DNA of 64,000 nt, from contig JAFTDB010000001.1 in NCBI GenBank assembly GCA_017454375.1, forward strand, positions 1 to 64,000. Direction: 5' to 3'. This DNA comes from Acholeplasmatales bacterium (GTDB lineage: Bacteria; Bacillota_I; Bacilli_A; Acholeplasmatales; Anaeroplasmataceae). The notes beneath the pieces are model-generated. The model was not told the origin of the DNA and made no database searches. It saw only the letters and a program-made list of their open reading frames with translations. Both the position numbers and the translations under genes were made by a program. Positions 53,302-63,058 of the stretch are shown piece after piece; position 1 is the first letter of the stretch, and each line of letters opens with the position of its first letter.

Positions 53302-56000
53302 AAAATATAATGAAAAAAGTATTTGGGTTGTCATTGGCTTTAGCTGGAGTATTAACAGTCGTATCTTGTGGTGGTAATAATAACCCTACTACGACTCAAA
53401 CACCTACAACTACTCCAACACAAACTACGACACCAACAACTCAAAAAACTGCCGATAACGATCCTCCTTCTACAGAAGATGTTGGTTTTACTATTCACTT
53501 TAATAAAACTGGTATGACTGATGATAAGTATAAATACAATATTTGGATGTGGGAAAAGGGAAAAGATGGTGGTGATTATGATTTTACTGGTGAAGATGAT
53601 TATGGTTTATATGCAAAATATAAATTCAGTGATTTTTCATCTACACTTAGAAATAATTCACTAGGCTTCATAGTTAAGGATAATAAACCATGGTCTGAAA
53701 ACCCAACAAAGGATGTTGATGGTGATAGATTTATTGTGTTTGATAATTTCCAAAAGAATGAAGCAGGATATTTCCAAATTTATTTAAAATCAGGAGATAA
53801 AGCAATGTATTCAACTTCAACTGGTGTGGTTGCTGATGAAATTACATATTTCAGCTTAGCTCACTCAAATAGAAATGGTTACCAAATTTGGTTCCAAACA
53901 AACAATGATTTCTCTAGCTTTGAAATCAAAGATGGCGATACTGTATTATATTCAAATACAGTTGGAACTGATAAGCTAGATGCATCATCTACTGCCAAGA
54001 GAAAAATATTTAATATGGGTAATGAATTACCAGATATTATGTCTTCATATACATTAAATGTTACATTCACTAATACTGGTAGAACAATGAGCAAGCTAGC
54101 TGACACATCAATTCTTTATGATACTGAAGATTTCAAATCACAATATAGCTATGATGGTGAGCTTGGTGCTATTTATACAGCTGCAAGCACAACATTCAAG
54201 GTTTGGTCACCAATATCTACAGCTATCACTTTAAGAGTATATGATTCTGGTACACCTGCTAACCTAACAAATGGTTCAGATGCACATACAGACTATACAA
54301 TGACTAAGGGTGAAAAGGGCGTATTTAGCGCAACTGTAAGTGGCAATTTAGAAGGTAAATATTATACATACATTGTTACTAATGCTACATATCAAAATCA
54401 AGAAATCGTTGACCCATATGCAAAATCTACTGGTATCAACGGTTTAAGAGGTATGATCGTTGACTTCTCTAAGACAAACCCAGCTGGTTGGGATACTGTT
54501 TCTGTTAAGCATACTAATTCACAAAATTTAACAGTTTATGAAACACATATCGCTGATTTAACTAGCTCAACTACATGGGGTGGTACAGCAGAAAATGCTA
54601 AGAAGTATGTTGGCTTCTATGAAGCTGGTACAACTTATACAAAAGATGGCAAGACTGTAAAGACAGGCTTTGACCATGTTAAGGAATTAGGCGTAAATGC
54701 TGTTCAAATCATTCCATTCTTTGATCAAGCTAATGATGAAAGAGAAGGACATGTTGAATTTAACTGGGGTTATAACCCACTTAACTACAACTCACTTGAA
54801 GGCTGTTATTCAAAGAATCCATATGATGGATATGAAAAGATTAAAGAATTCAAGAATTTAGTTAAGGCTTATAATGATGCCGGTATAGATATCATTATGG
54901 ACGTTGTTTATAACCATGTTGCTGGTCTTGAAAAATCTAATTTCGATGTTTTAATGCCTAAATATTATTTTAGATATTCTTCAGGTACTCCATCTAATGG
55001 TAGTGGATGTGGTAATGAAACTGCATCAGAAAGAGCAATGTATCGTAAGTTTATGATTGATTCTACAGAATTCTGGGCTTCAGAATATAAACTTGGTGGA
55101 TTCCGTTTTGACTTAATGGGTATTCATGATGTTGAAACAATGAATCAACTTGTTAAGAATTTACATGATAATGTAGATGAACATATCACAGTTTATGGCG
55201 AACCATGGGCTGGTGGTACAATCGCTTATAGTGGTTCTGTAGCAACTCAAGCATCACTTAACAAATTTGTTGATTTCGGTTGCTTCAATGATAAATTAAG
55301 AGATGCCCTTATTAAAGGTGGCTTAAGCGGTATTTCTGAAAAAGGTTGGATTACTAATTCATCTACAGTAGGTACTGGTGATGTAACTGCAATCATTAAT
55401 GGTATTAAGGGTATTATTCAAAATGGTAATGATCCTTATAAAGCTGTTAATTATGTAACTTGCCATGATAATTACACACTATATGATAGAATCAAGGCTG
55501 CTGGCATCACTGATGAGGCAACAATTAAGAAGATGGCTATGCTAGCTAATAGTGTTGTATTCACAACTGATGGTGTTACATTCATGCTAGCAGGTGAAGA
55601 ATTCTTAAGAACTAAAGGCGGAAATAGTAATTCTTATAATTCATCTTATAAGGTTAATGAACTAGATTATTCATTGAAGATTAAGAATGCTGATATGTTT
55701 GAAAACTATAAGAAGTTAATTGCTTTAAAAACAACTACATCAGCACTTGCAATGGGCAAAACTGATGCACAAGCAATTTCTGTTACAACAAATGCTACTA
55801 AATCAATGATTTCATATAAGATTTCTGATGCAGAAAAAGAATATGTAATCATTCATAGCAATGGCGTTGGCGGACCAAAGAACATTGATTTAGAGGGATA
55901 CACATTATATCTTGATACTCTAAATCTAGATGGCTTTACATTATCTGCTAATACAACAATTAATCCATATCAAACTATTATTGCATATAGAGTTAAGTAG
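53298..56000 (+). CDS. pulA: Type I pullulanase, surface lipoprotein
   Basis: 900 residues. Lipobox VSC (Cys about 27), long Thr/Pro/Gln tether, CBM41-like starch-binding domain (FTIHFNKTG, YNIWMWEKG), a linking beta domain, CBM48-like domain (TFKVWSPISTAITLRVYDSG), then GH13. The pullulanase signature appears as FNWGYNP; catalytic Asp in GFRFDLMG, Glu in YGEPWAGG and Asp in TCHDNYTL. It hydrolyses alpha-1,6 branches of pullulan and amylopectin outside the cell, releasing linear maltodextrins for import. Confidence 0.94.
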   Translation: MKNIMKKVFGLSLALAGVLTVVSCGGNNNPTTTQTPTTTPTQTTTPTTQKTADNDPPSTEDVGFTIHFNKTGMTDDKYKYNIWMWEKGKDGGDYDFTGEDDYGLYAKYKFSDFSSTLRNNSLGFIVKDNKPWSENPTKDVDGDRFIVFDNFQKNEAGYFQIYLKSGDKAMYSTSTGVVADEITYFSLAHSNRNGYQIWFQTNNDFSSFEIKDGDTVLYSNTVGTDKLDASSTAKRKIFNMGNELPDIMSSYTLNVTFTNTGRTMSKLADTSILYDTEDFKSQYSYDGELGAIYTAASTTFKVWSPISTAITLRVYDSGTPANLTNGSDAHTDYTMTKGEKGVFSATVSGNLEGKYYTYIVTNATYQNQEIVDPYAKSTGINGLRGMIVDFSKTNPAGWDTVSVKHTNSQNLTVYETHIADLTSSTTWGGTAENAKKYVGFYEAGTTYTKDGKTVKTGFDHVKELGVNAVQIIPFFDQANDEREGHVEFNWGYNPLNYNSLEGCYSKNPYDGYEKIKEFKNLVKAYNDAGIDIIMDVVYNHVAGLEKSNFDVLMPKYYFRYSSGTPSNGSGCGNETASERAMYRKFMIDSTEFWASEYKLGGFRFDLMGIHDVETMNQLVKNLHDNVDEHITVYGEPWAGGTIAYSGSVATQASLNKFVDFGCFNDKLRDALIKGGLSGISEKGWITNSSTVGTGDVTAIINGIKGIIQNGNDPYKAVNYVTCHDNYTLYDRIKAAGITDEATIKKMAMLANSVVFTTDGVTFMLAGEEFLRTKGGNSNSYNSSYKVNELDYSLKIKNADMFENYKKLIALKTTTSALAMGKTDAQAISVTTNATKSMISYKISDAEKEYVIIHSNGVGGPKNIDLEGYTLYLDTLNLDGFTLSANTTINPYQTIIAYRVK

Positions 56001-56120
56001 ATTTTAAAATCGATTATGATTTTAAATACATAAAAAAGGCACGAACTTGTCTATAAGAACAGAAATGTTTTGATGTTCAAAAGACTTTTTATGAAATTCA
56101 AGGGGAGGAAATTTAAAGAA

Positions 56121-57860
56121 ATGAAAAAAGTAAAAAGTATTTTATTTGGTCTTGCTGCTGTTTCTGCAGTAGTCGGACTAGCAGCTTGTGGTGGTGGTAA
56201 TACACCTACAACAACACCAGCTCCAACAACTACAACTCAAGCTGAAAAAGTATATGAAAGTGATAATACTAAGCACAGAGTAGTAATTAATGCAACAGCT
56301 GGTGAATATGGTGACTGGGAAGCTCATACTTGGGGAAACTGGACAGTTACTAAGGAAGCCACTTTAAAAGAAAAGGGCTCAAAAAATCATACTTGTACAG
56401 TATGTGGTAAAAATGTAGTAGAAGAAATAGCAAAATTAGTTCCAGAAGCTGGTCATGCTACAGAAGCTAAGGCAGTTTATGCTGTTGTACCAGCAGAATG
56501 GACAAATGCTAACATTTATTATTGGTCAAAAGGCGATGCTGATCATGCTGATGAAGAAGAAATCGTAGCTGCATCTAAGACTTCATGGCCAGGCGAAGCT
56601 ATGACATTAGTTTCTGAAGCTGACCATCTATATGGCTTTATAGTTCCAGTTAATACTTACCATGTAATTATTAACAACGGTTCTACACAAACAATCGACT
56701 TAGACTTCACACCTGACTATAATAAGTTAACTTTATCTGAAAAGAACTCTGAAGGTAAGTACATTGTTGATTATGACAACTATACTGCAAAAGCTACAGA
56801 TCCTGAATTAGCTACAAAAGTATTCGTAGAATATGATTTATATATCAAATTCGAAAAAGAATTAGCTGATGGTGAAGTTCCACATCTATATTATTTTGGT
56901 GGAATGGATGCAGGTGCATGGCCAGGAGTTGAATTAGATACACTTGATGAAGTTACTGGTCAAGAAAATATGTATAAGATTCATGTTACTGCTGATTCAA
57001 CATTCATCGTTAACTTAGGCGAAGGCAAGATGCAAACAATCAATTTAAAACCTGTTACATCTGCTGAAGAAAATGTTATCGTAATTAAAAATGCTACTGA
57101 AACAGTTCCTGATGGAACAGATGCACAAGGTCAACCTAAGACTAAACAACAATTAGTTGCAGTTATGGGTAAATATGCTGATGGCAATATCACTGAATTC
57201 GAACCATTAAAGCTTTATGTTAAGATGGAATATGAATTAGAAGATGGTGATGTTCCTCATATGCATTCTTGGGGTAGCAAATACGAACATGAAGCTTGGC
57301 CAGGCTTAGAAATGACTTTAGTTGATGATACAACTAATGTTTATGAAGTAGTATTACCTTATGGTTCAACTGGCTTCATCGTAAATCTTGGTACTGGTAA
57401 GCTTCAAACTAAGAACCAATCATTATTAACTAAAGATCATCAAAATGCATTCATTATTAAAGCTGATACAACTACAGAAGGTGAAAATACAAGATTAGAT
57501 GCTGCTCCTGCAACTTATGCAAATGGCACATTTACTGAAATCGAAGTTATTCCACTAACTGCTGAAGGCTTCTTTGTTAAAGGTACTATGAATGAATGGA
57601 GTGACAATAATGACTATGCATTAACTCCAGCTCAAGATAAGCAATCTGCTACAATTACTTTAAATCTAGAAGCTGGCGCTAAATTCAAAGTTGCAGTTTC
57701 TTCTTGGAATCCTGAATGTGGTTATGTTTCTACATTACCTGAACAATTCAAGGCAGATGGTTCTAATATTGAAGTAGTTACTGCTGGTAGATATACAATC
57801 ACTGTAACTATCGTAAATAACGAACCAGTATTATCAATTACTGCAGTTCCTGCTAACTAA
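56121..57860 (+). CDS. Multi-CBM starch-binding lipoprotein without catalytic domain
   Basis: 579 residues from ATG 56121 (GGGGAGG upstream; the longer frame from 56070 lacks a signal). Lipobox AAC (Cys about 23), GGGNTPTTTP tether, a small Cys-pair module (CTVCGKNV), then three repeated domains with the CBM26/25-like pattern: IYYWSKG plus SWPGEAM, LYYFGGMD plus AWPGVEL, MHSWGSK plus AWPGLEM. A fourth C-terminal domain (FFVKGTMNEWSD) resembles SusE/SusF-type starch modules. No glycosidase motif. It should hold starch at the surface for the pullulanase and GH13 enzyme. Confidence 0.82.
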   Translation: MKKVKSILFGLAAVSAVVGLAACGGGNTPTTTPAPTTTTQAEKVYESDNTKHRVVINATAGEYGDWEAHTWGNWTVTKEATLKEKGSKNHTCTVCGKNVVEEIAKLVPEAGHATEAKAVYAVVPAEWTNANIYYWSKGDADHADEEEIVAASKTSWPGEAMTLVSEADHLYGFIVPVNTYHVIINNGSTQTIDLDFTPDYNKLTLSEKNSEGKYIVDYDNYTAKATDPELATKVFVEYDLYIKFEKELADGEVPHLYYFGGMDAGAWPGVELDTLDEVTGQENMYKIHVTADSTFIVNLGEGKMQTINLKPVTSAEENVIVIKNATETVPDGTDAQGQPKTKQQLVAVMGKYADGNITEFEPLKLYVKMEYELEDGDVPHMHSWGSKYEHEAWPGLEMTLVDDTTNVYEVVLPYGSTGFIVNLGTGKLQTKNQSLLTKDHQNAFIIKADTTTEGENTRLDAAPATYANGTFTEIEVIPLTAEGFFVKGTMNEWSDNNDYALTPAQDKQSATITLNLEAGAKFKVAVSSWNPECGYVSTLPEQFKADGSNIEVVTAGRYTITVTIVNNEPVLSITAVPAN

Positions 57861-57883
57861 TTAATAGTTAATTATTAAAAAAT

Positions 57884-57914
57884 CGTGCAATCCCGTAGGG
57901 GTTGCACTTTTTTT
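57884..57914 (+). terminator. Terminator of the starch operon
   Basis: GTGCAATCCC and GGGGTTGCAC flank a GTA loop, followed by seven T. Confidence 0.92.
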
Positions 57915-57941
57915 GCTTATTTTTTTCATATATGGTAAAAT
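57913..57941 (+). promoter_or_regulatory. Promoter of the phosphopantetheinyl transferase gene
   Basis: TTGCTT (57913-57918), 17-bp spacer, TAAAAT (57936-57941) with an extended TGG. It overlaps the end of the preceding terminator T-run. Confidence 0.55.
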
Positions 57942-57965
57942 ATAAATCATTAGGGAGGTGATTAA

Positions 57966-58574
57966 ATGGAAAATGAGGTAATGCTTCATATTGTTGATTT
58001 AAATGATTATCCTGATTTTGATATTGATAGTCTATCTTATGTAACAAAAGAAGATATGATGGAAGCTAAAAGATATAAACAGCTTCAAGATTTACAACAA
58101 CATTTAGTATCACAATATTTCAAGAGAAAATATGTTCCAGATTTTTATAATCTACCTTCTGGTAAACCTATATCACATACTAAATGCTTTAACATATCTC
58201 ACTCCCATAATTTAATCATCTATGCTGAGGCTGATGTCAATGTTGGTATTGATATTGAATTAGTTAAAAAAAGTGATGATAGAATTAGAAAATATATTTC
58301 TAATGATAATGAATTTGAATTCATTAAAACTGATGAAGACTTTTATAGAATATGGACTTCTAAGGAAAGCTTAGTTAAATGTTATGGAAGTGGAATAGTT
58401 GATGATGTTAAATCTATTCCAGCTATTCCTATTAACGGAAGAAAGTTTTATAAAGAAGAAAAATTCTATACTAGAAATTTAAAATATAATGATTTCATAT
58501 TATCTATAACAATTAACAAAGATGAATATTTTGAAATCAATTTTATAGAAGAAGAATTAGAGTTTAACAAATAA
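57966..58574 (+). CDS. 4'-phosphopantetheinyl transferase family protein
   Basis: 202 residues, Sfp-type. Residues FNISHSHNLI precede the Mg-binding VGIDIELVKKSDD, and FYRIWTSKESLVKCYGSGI is the W-(S/T)KEA-type motif. It transfers phosphopantetheine from CoA to a carrier protein. There is no NRPS/PKS nearby, so the fatty acid ACP or a carrier elsewhere is the substrate. Strong GGGAGGTG Shine-Dalgarno; single gene between two terminators. Confidence 0.88.
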   Translation: MENEVMLHIVDLNDYPDFDIDSLSYVTKEDMMEAKRYKQLQDLQQHLVSQYFKRKYVPDFYNLPSGKPISHTKCFNISHSHNLIIYAEADVNVGIDIELVKKSDDRIRKYISNDNEFEFIKTDEDFYRIWTSKESLVKCYGSGIVDDVKSIPAIPINGRKFYKEEKFYTRNLKYNDFILSITINKDEYFEINFIEEELEFNK

Positions 58575-58610
58575 AAAAGAGTTGCTGAAATAATCAGCAA
58601 CTCTTTTGTT
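58573..58610. terminator. Bidirectional terminator
   Basis: AAAAAAGAGTTGCTGA and TCAGCAACTCTTTT around AATAA; serves the transferase on the plus strand and the RNase J unit on the minus strand. Confidence 0.9.
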
Positions 58611-58698
58611 ATCTACTTGATCTCCAAGCCATTCCAATGAATGCTAGTACAGCAATCATAAAGGCAATGACTAAAACTGTTAAGATAAACTTTTTCAT
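58609..58698 (-). CDS. 29-residue membrane peptide coupled to RNase J
   Basis: MKKFILTVLVIAFMIAVLAF followed by IGMAWRSSR and a stop: one Lys-flanked transmembrane helix. Its ATG overlaps the RNase J stop as ATGA, and the terminator follows the stop directly, so the transcript includes it by design. AAGG lies a few bases before the start. The hydrophobic core and coupling suggest a real small membrane protein, but the length makes conservation data essential. Confidence 0.55.
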   Translation of the reverse strand: MKKFILTVLVIAFMIAVLAFIGMAWRSSR

Positions 58699-60395
58699 GC
58701 CTTAGTACCTGGGTTAATATCCATAAAAATAGGAATAATCATTGGCTTACGATCTGTCTTCTCGTAGATTAATCTACCTAAGAATTCAGTTAAGCCGGTT
58801 TTTATTGTTAGAAGATTTAGAAGCTTCATCTTTTTAAATTCAGCTTCTACATATTTTTTAACTTCTGTTAAGAATGATCTAGTTAATTCTTCATTATCCT
58901 TCATATAGATGAAACCACGTGATACAACCTGTGGTTCAAGTGGGATTGTTTTATTCTTTGAATCTATTGTTAGGATTACCGCAAACATTCCATCTTCTGA
59001 TAAGATTTTACGTTCCTTGATAACGATAGAAGAAATATCGCCTATACCACTACCATCGATATAAACCTCACCAGATTGTACATGACCGTTAGGCTTAGCA
59101 CCATCTTCGTTGATAGTTAATACATCACCATTTTCCAAGATGAAGCAATTTTCAGGTTTAACACCTGTTTCAATTGCTAAATCTGCATGTACCCTTTGCA
59201 TACGATATTCACCATGAATAGGAATAAAGTATTTAGGCTTAACAAGTGATAGCATTAGCTTTAATTCACCTTGAGAGGCATGTCCTGTTGTATGAGTATC
59301 AGCGATAGGTGAGTGAGTTATTACATCTGCACCTTGCTTGAATAGTAGGTTAATTGTTCTATTAATTCCTTCTTGGTTACCTGGAATAGGAGAAGAAGAG
59401 AAGATAATAGTATCAGATGGCATAAGCTTGATTAGCTTATGGCTACCATTAGCTATTCTAGATAGGGCAGCTAATGGTTCACCTTGAGAACCTGTACATA
59501 GTAGACATAATTCTTCAGGTTTATATTTATCAATATCTGCAGCTTCAATAATTGTATTCTTTGGAGCCTTGATATAACCAACCTCTTGGCCAACCTCGAT
59601 TGTCTTTTCCATTGATCTACCGAAGATAGCAACGTGACGGTTATTCTCAACACAGGCTTCAATTATTTGTTGAACTCTAAACATGTTAGATGCGAAGGTT
59701 GCACAAATAATACGATTATTAATCTTAGAGAATAATTCTTTAATTGATTCGCCTATTTTCTTTTCTGATTCAGTGAAGCCTTCTCTTAAGGCGTTAGTAG
59801 AATCAGCAAGAAGAGCTAGACAACCATCAACTCCAAGCTTAGCTAACTTTTCATATTCTGCCTTTTGTCCAACTGGTGTGAAATCAAATTTGAAGTCACC
59901 TGTATGGAAGATAGTACCAAGTGGTGTTTTAAAGCAAACACCAAAGCTATCTGGAATTGAGTGATTTAATCTAATAAATGAAACCTCAACCTTATTAAAT
60001 TTATAGATGAAGTGGCTCTTAAATTCAACAATTTTTACCATTGAAAGTAAATCAGGGTATTCCTCTAATTTGTTTTCAATCATTTCAACTGTAACACCAC
60101 ATGCATAAATTGCAGGAATCTTTACCTTCTTTAATAGATAAGGAATACCTCCAATATGATCTTCATGGGCATGTGTTATAAATAGACCTTGAATTCTTTT
60201 TTCGTTTTCAATTAGGTAGCTATAATCAGGTATTACATAATCTACGCCTAGCAAATGCTCATCAGGGAAAATAATTCCTGAATCAACAATAAATATATCT
60301 TTGCCATATTCTATGACATACATATTCTTACCTACTTCGCCAAGGCCGCCAAGTGCAAAAATGTTGACTACTGGCTTATTGACTTTCTTTTCCAT
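58695..60395 (-). CDS. rnj: Ribonuclease J
   Basis: 566 residues, standard for RNase J1/J2 of Gram-positives, a beta-lactamase/beta-CASP 5'-3' exo- and endoribonuclease. ITHAHEDHIGG carries the zinc-binding histidines, FHTGDFKFD the bridging Asp, ALLADSTNA and SQGEPLAALSRI beta-CASP motifs follow, and HTTGHASQGE plus FIPIHGEYRM close the active site. The last part (about 450-566) is the C-terminal domain. It is the only RNase J copy in the window. Strong AAGGAG Shine-Dalgarno and its own promoter. Confidence 0.95.
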   Translation of the reverse strand: MEKKVNKPVVNIFALGGLGEVGKNMYVIEYGKDIFIVDSGIIFPDEHLLGVDYVIPDYSYLIENEKRIQGLFITHAHEDHIGGIPYLLKKVKIPAIYACGVTVEMIENKLEEYPDLLSMVKIVEFKSHFIYKFNKVEVSFIRLNHSIPDSFGVCFKTPLGTIFHTGDFKFDFTPVGQKAEYEKLAKLGVDGCLALLADSTNALREGFTESEKKIGESIKELFSKINNRIICATFASNMFRVQQIIEACVENNRHVAIFGRSMEKTIEVGQEVGYIKAPKNTIIEAADIDKYKPEELCLLCTGSQGEPLAALSRIANGSHKLIKLMPSDTIIFSSSPIPGNQEGINRTINLLFKQGADVITHSPIADTHTTGHASQGELKLMLSLVKPKYFIPIHGEYRMQRVHADLAIETGVKPENCFILENGDVLTINEDGAKPNGHVQSGEVYIDGSGIGDISSIVIKERKILSEDGMFAVILTIDSKNKTIPLEPQVVSRGFIYMKDNEELTRSFLTEVKKYVEAEFKKMKLLNLLTIKTGLTEFLGRLIYEKTDRKPMIIPIFMDINPGTKA

Positions 60396-60443
60396 AATAT
60401 CTCCTTCTTTAATTCTTGAATCGACTTGAAAAAATTTTTTATA

Positions 60444-60473
60444 ATTATACTATAATTATAGCTCTTTTGTCAA
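60444..60473 (-). promoter_or_regulatory. Promoter of RNase J gene
   Basis: On the minus strand TTGACA (60473-60468), 18-bp spacer, TATAAT (60449-60444). The leader to ATG 60395 is about 40 nt. Confidence 0.75.
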
Positions 60474-60533
60474 ATTTTTACCAAGAATTATCTATTAAAA
60501 AAATACTATTTTTTTTAAGATTTTTTCAAAATG

Positions 60534-60563
60534 TGGACAATTTGACCAACTTTGTGCTATAAT
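60534..60563 (+). promoter_or_regulatory. Promoter of proS-sirtuin operon
   Basis: TGGACA (60534-60539), 18-bp spacer, TATAAT (60558-60563) with extended TGC. It is divergent from the RNase J promoter. The leader is only about 20 nt, so there is no room for a T-box. Confidence 0.7.
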
Positions 60564-60590
60564 TGTTTCGTTTTGAAAGGAATTGATTTT

Positions 60591-62300
60591 ATGAAAGCTA
60601 GTAAAATGTTGATTGCCACATTAAAAGAAGCACCAAATGAAGCAAAAATTGCTTCACATATTCTTTTACTTCGTGCAGGTATGTTAAAAAATGAAGTTGC
60701 CGGAGTTTATAACTATCTACCGATGGGCTTACGCGTTTTATCTAAAATAGAAAATATAATAAGAGAAGAAATGGATGCTGCAGGATCAATTGAGATTTTA
60801 TGTAGTGCCTTACAACCTAAGGAATTATGGGTTGAATCTGGTAGATGGGGAAAATATGGTCCAGAATTAATGAGATTAAAGGATCGTCATGAACGTGAAT
60901 TCTGTTTAGGACCTACTCATGAAGAAGTATTTACATCAATGGCTCGTGATTTAATTAAATCATCTAAGCAATTACCTATGTCTTTATATCAAATTCAAAC
61001 TAAGTATCGTGATGAATTTAGACCACGCTTTGGTTTAATGCGTTCTCGTGAATTCATTATGAAGGATGCTTATTCATTTGATAAGGATGAAAAGGGATTA
61101 GAGGCATCTTACCAAAATATGTATGATACATATACAAGAATCTTTACTAGATGCGGATTAAAGTTCCAACCAGTACTTGCTGATACAGGCAATATTGGTG
61201 GTAATGGTTCTCACCAGTTTATGGCACTTTCAGATGTAGGTGAGAGTGATATCGCATATTGCGATGCATGTGGATATGCAGCCGACGTTGAAAAGGCTAC
61301 ATCTAAGCTAGATGGTTATAAAGGTAAATATGTTGGTGAGGTTGAAAAGATTCATACACCTAACCACGCAACAATTGAAGAATTAGTTGAATTCTTAGGC
61401 TGTGAAGCTAAAGACTTAACTAAGACTTTAATTTATCATGATTTTATGAATGAAAAATTCGTTGTAGCTGTAATTAGAGCTGATAGAGATATCAACGAAA
61501 TTAAATTAATTAATGCATGTAATTCAAATGAAAACTATATGCGTATGGCTACAGATGAAGAAATTGAATCATTAGGACTTGTAAAGGGCTACTGTGGTTT
61601 AGTTAACTACAAGGGTGATGTAGAAGTATACGTAGATGAAGAAGTAAGCGTAATGGATGGCTTCGTTGTTGGAGCTAACGAACGTGATTATCATCTTAAG
61701 AATGTTAAGTTCGGTCGTGATTTCACAGGTACAGTATGTGATTTAAGAAAAACAGTTGCTGGAGACATTTGTCCTATCTGCGGTAAACCACTTAAGATTA
61801 ATCGTGGTATTGAGGTTGGTCAAATCTTCAAACTACAAACTAAATATAGTGAACCTATGAAATGTACATATGTTGATGAAAATGGTAAGAATGTTCCAAT
61901 GGTAATGGGTTGTTATGGTATTGGTGTTACAAGAACACTTCAAGCAATTGTTGAACAATACCATGATGAATTTGGTATTAAATGGCCTTTAAATGTTGCT
62001 CCATATCATGCAGTAATTGTTCCAATCAATTATGCTGATCCTGATATGAAGGCATGTGCTGATAAGTTATATGAAGAATTAAAGAAGAATCACGTAGAAG
62101 TAGTACTTGATGATCGTGATGCAAAGCCAGGCTTTAAGTTCAAGGACTGGGAATTAATTGGTATTCCATATATCATCACAGTTGGCCGTGGTGCTAAAGA
62201 TAATATCGTAGAATTCAAAACTAGAATGGAAATGGTTAAAACAGAAATCAGCTTTGATGAAGCTGTAGCTAATGTTTTAAATGGAGTTAAGAATATCTAA
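60591..62300 (+). CDS. proS: Prolyl-tRNA synthetase
   Basis: 569 residues from ATG 60591, which has GAAAGGA upstream. Bacterial class II ProRS: motif 1 region KELWVESGRWGKYGPELMRL, motif 2 FRPRFGLMRSREFIMKDAYSFD, an editing insertion domain (about 230-390, with KTLIYHDF and YHLKNVKFGRDF), motif 3 GCYGIGVTRTLQA and a C-terminal anticodon-binding domain ending DNIVEFKTR. It charges tRNA-Pro. Its stop overlaps the sirtuin start (TAATG). Confidence 0.97.
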   Translation: MKASKMLIATLKEAPNEAKIASHILLLRAGMLKNEVAGVYNYLPMGLRVLSKIENIIREEMDAAGSIEILCSALQPKELWVESGRWGKYGPELMRLKDRHEREFCLGPTHEEVFTSMARDLIKSSKQLPMSLYQIQTKYRDEFRPRFGLMRSREFIMKDAYSFDKDEKGLEASYQNMYDTYTRIFTRCGLKFQPVLADTGNIGGNGSHQFMALSDVGESDIAYCDACGYAADVEKATSKLDGYKGKYVGEVEKIHTPNHATIEELVEFLGCEAKDLTKTLIYHDFMNEKFVVAVIRADRDINEIKLINACNSNENYMRMATDEEIESLGLVKGYCGLVNYKGDVEVYVDEEVSVMDGFVVGANERDYHLKNVKFGRDFTGTVCDLRKTVAGDICPICGKPLKINRGIEVGQIFKLQTKYSEPMKCTYVDENGKNVPMVMGCYGIGVTRTLQAIVEQYHDEFGIKWPLNVAPYHAVIVPINYADPDMKACADKLYEELKKNHVEVVLDDRDAKPGFKFKDWELIGIPYIITVGRGAKDNIVEFKTRMEMVKTEISFDEAVANVLNGVKNI

Positions 62301-63028
62301 TGGATCCAAAAGAGAAGCTAAGATTAGCAATTAAAGAATGTCATAATATCGTTATATTTTCAGGCGCAGGGTTATCTACTAATTCAGGTATTCCTGATTT
62401 TAGGTCTGCCAATGGCATTTATAATCAAAAACTTAATCGTAGCTATCGTCCTGAGGAGGTAGTATCTCATACCTTCTTTATGGAGCATCCAAAGGAGTTT
62501 TATGAATTTTATTTTGATAAAATGGTCTATATGGATGCAAAACCAAATTCTGCTCATATCTATTTTGGTAAGCTTGAACGCGAAGGTAAGGTAAGAGCGG
62601 TAATCACTCAAAATATCGATGACCTACATCAAATGGGTGGCTCTAAAAATGTAATAGAGCTACATGGTAGTATCAAACGTAATTATTGTATGAAATGTCA
62701 TAAGTTTTATTCACTTAATGATATTTATAATGATGCGTTTGAGGTACCATATTGTAAATGTGGTGGAATAATTAAACCAGATGTAGTCTTATATGAAGAA
62801 GGATTAGATAATGATGATATTGTATCCGCAATTAAAAATATCCAAAATGCGGATATGTTAATAATTGTTGGTACATCATTATCAGTTTATCCTGCAGCGG
62901 GATTTGTTAATTATTATAGAGGTAATAAGCTAGTATTAATTAATAAATCTGCAACACCTCTTGATAATGAGGCAGACATCTTAATTCAAGATGATATTAA
63001 AAATGTAATAGATTATCTAGAAAAGTAA
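62300..63028 (+). CDS. cobB: NAD-dependent protein deacylase (sirtuin)
   Basis: 242 residues, bacterial Sir2 size. FSGAGLSTNSGIPDFRS is the NAD-binding start; TQNIDDLHQMGG, the catalytic His in ELHGS, a Cys4 zinc module (CMKCHKF... CKCGG) and IVGTSLSVYPAA follow. It removes acyl groups from lysines using NAD. Sequence differs from Arg/Tyr-containing Sir5-type, so it is likely a deacetylase. Coupled to proS, perhaps linking translation to acylation state. Confidence 0.94.
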   Translation: MDPKEKLRLAIKECHNIVIFSGAGLSTNSGIPDFRSANGIYNQKLNRSYRPEEVVSHTFFMEHPKEFYEFYFDKMVYMDAKPNSAHIYFGKLEREGKVRAVITQNIDDLHQMGGSKNVIELHGSIKRNYCMKCHKFYSLNDIYNDAFEVPYCKCGGIIKPDVVLYEEGLDNDDIVSAIKNIQNADMLIIVGTSLSVYPAAGFVNYYRGNKLVLINKSATPLDNEADILIQDDIKNVIDYLEK

Positions 63029-63058
63029 AAAAAGTCACTTCGTGTGACTTTTTATTTT
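63026..63058. terminator. Bidirectional terminator
   Basis: AAAAAAAGTCAC and GTGACTTTTTATTTT around TTCGT, between convergent genes. Confidence 0.88.

Noticed and set aside
60396..60590. T-box leader before proS
   Set aside because: The mapped promoter leaves a leader of about 20 nt and no T-box sequence or terminator is visible.
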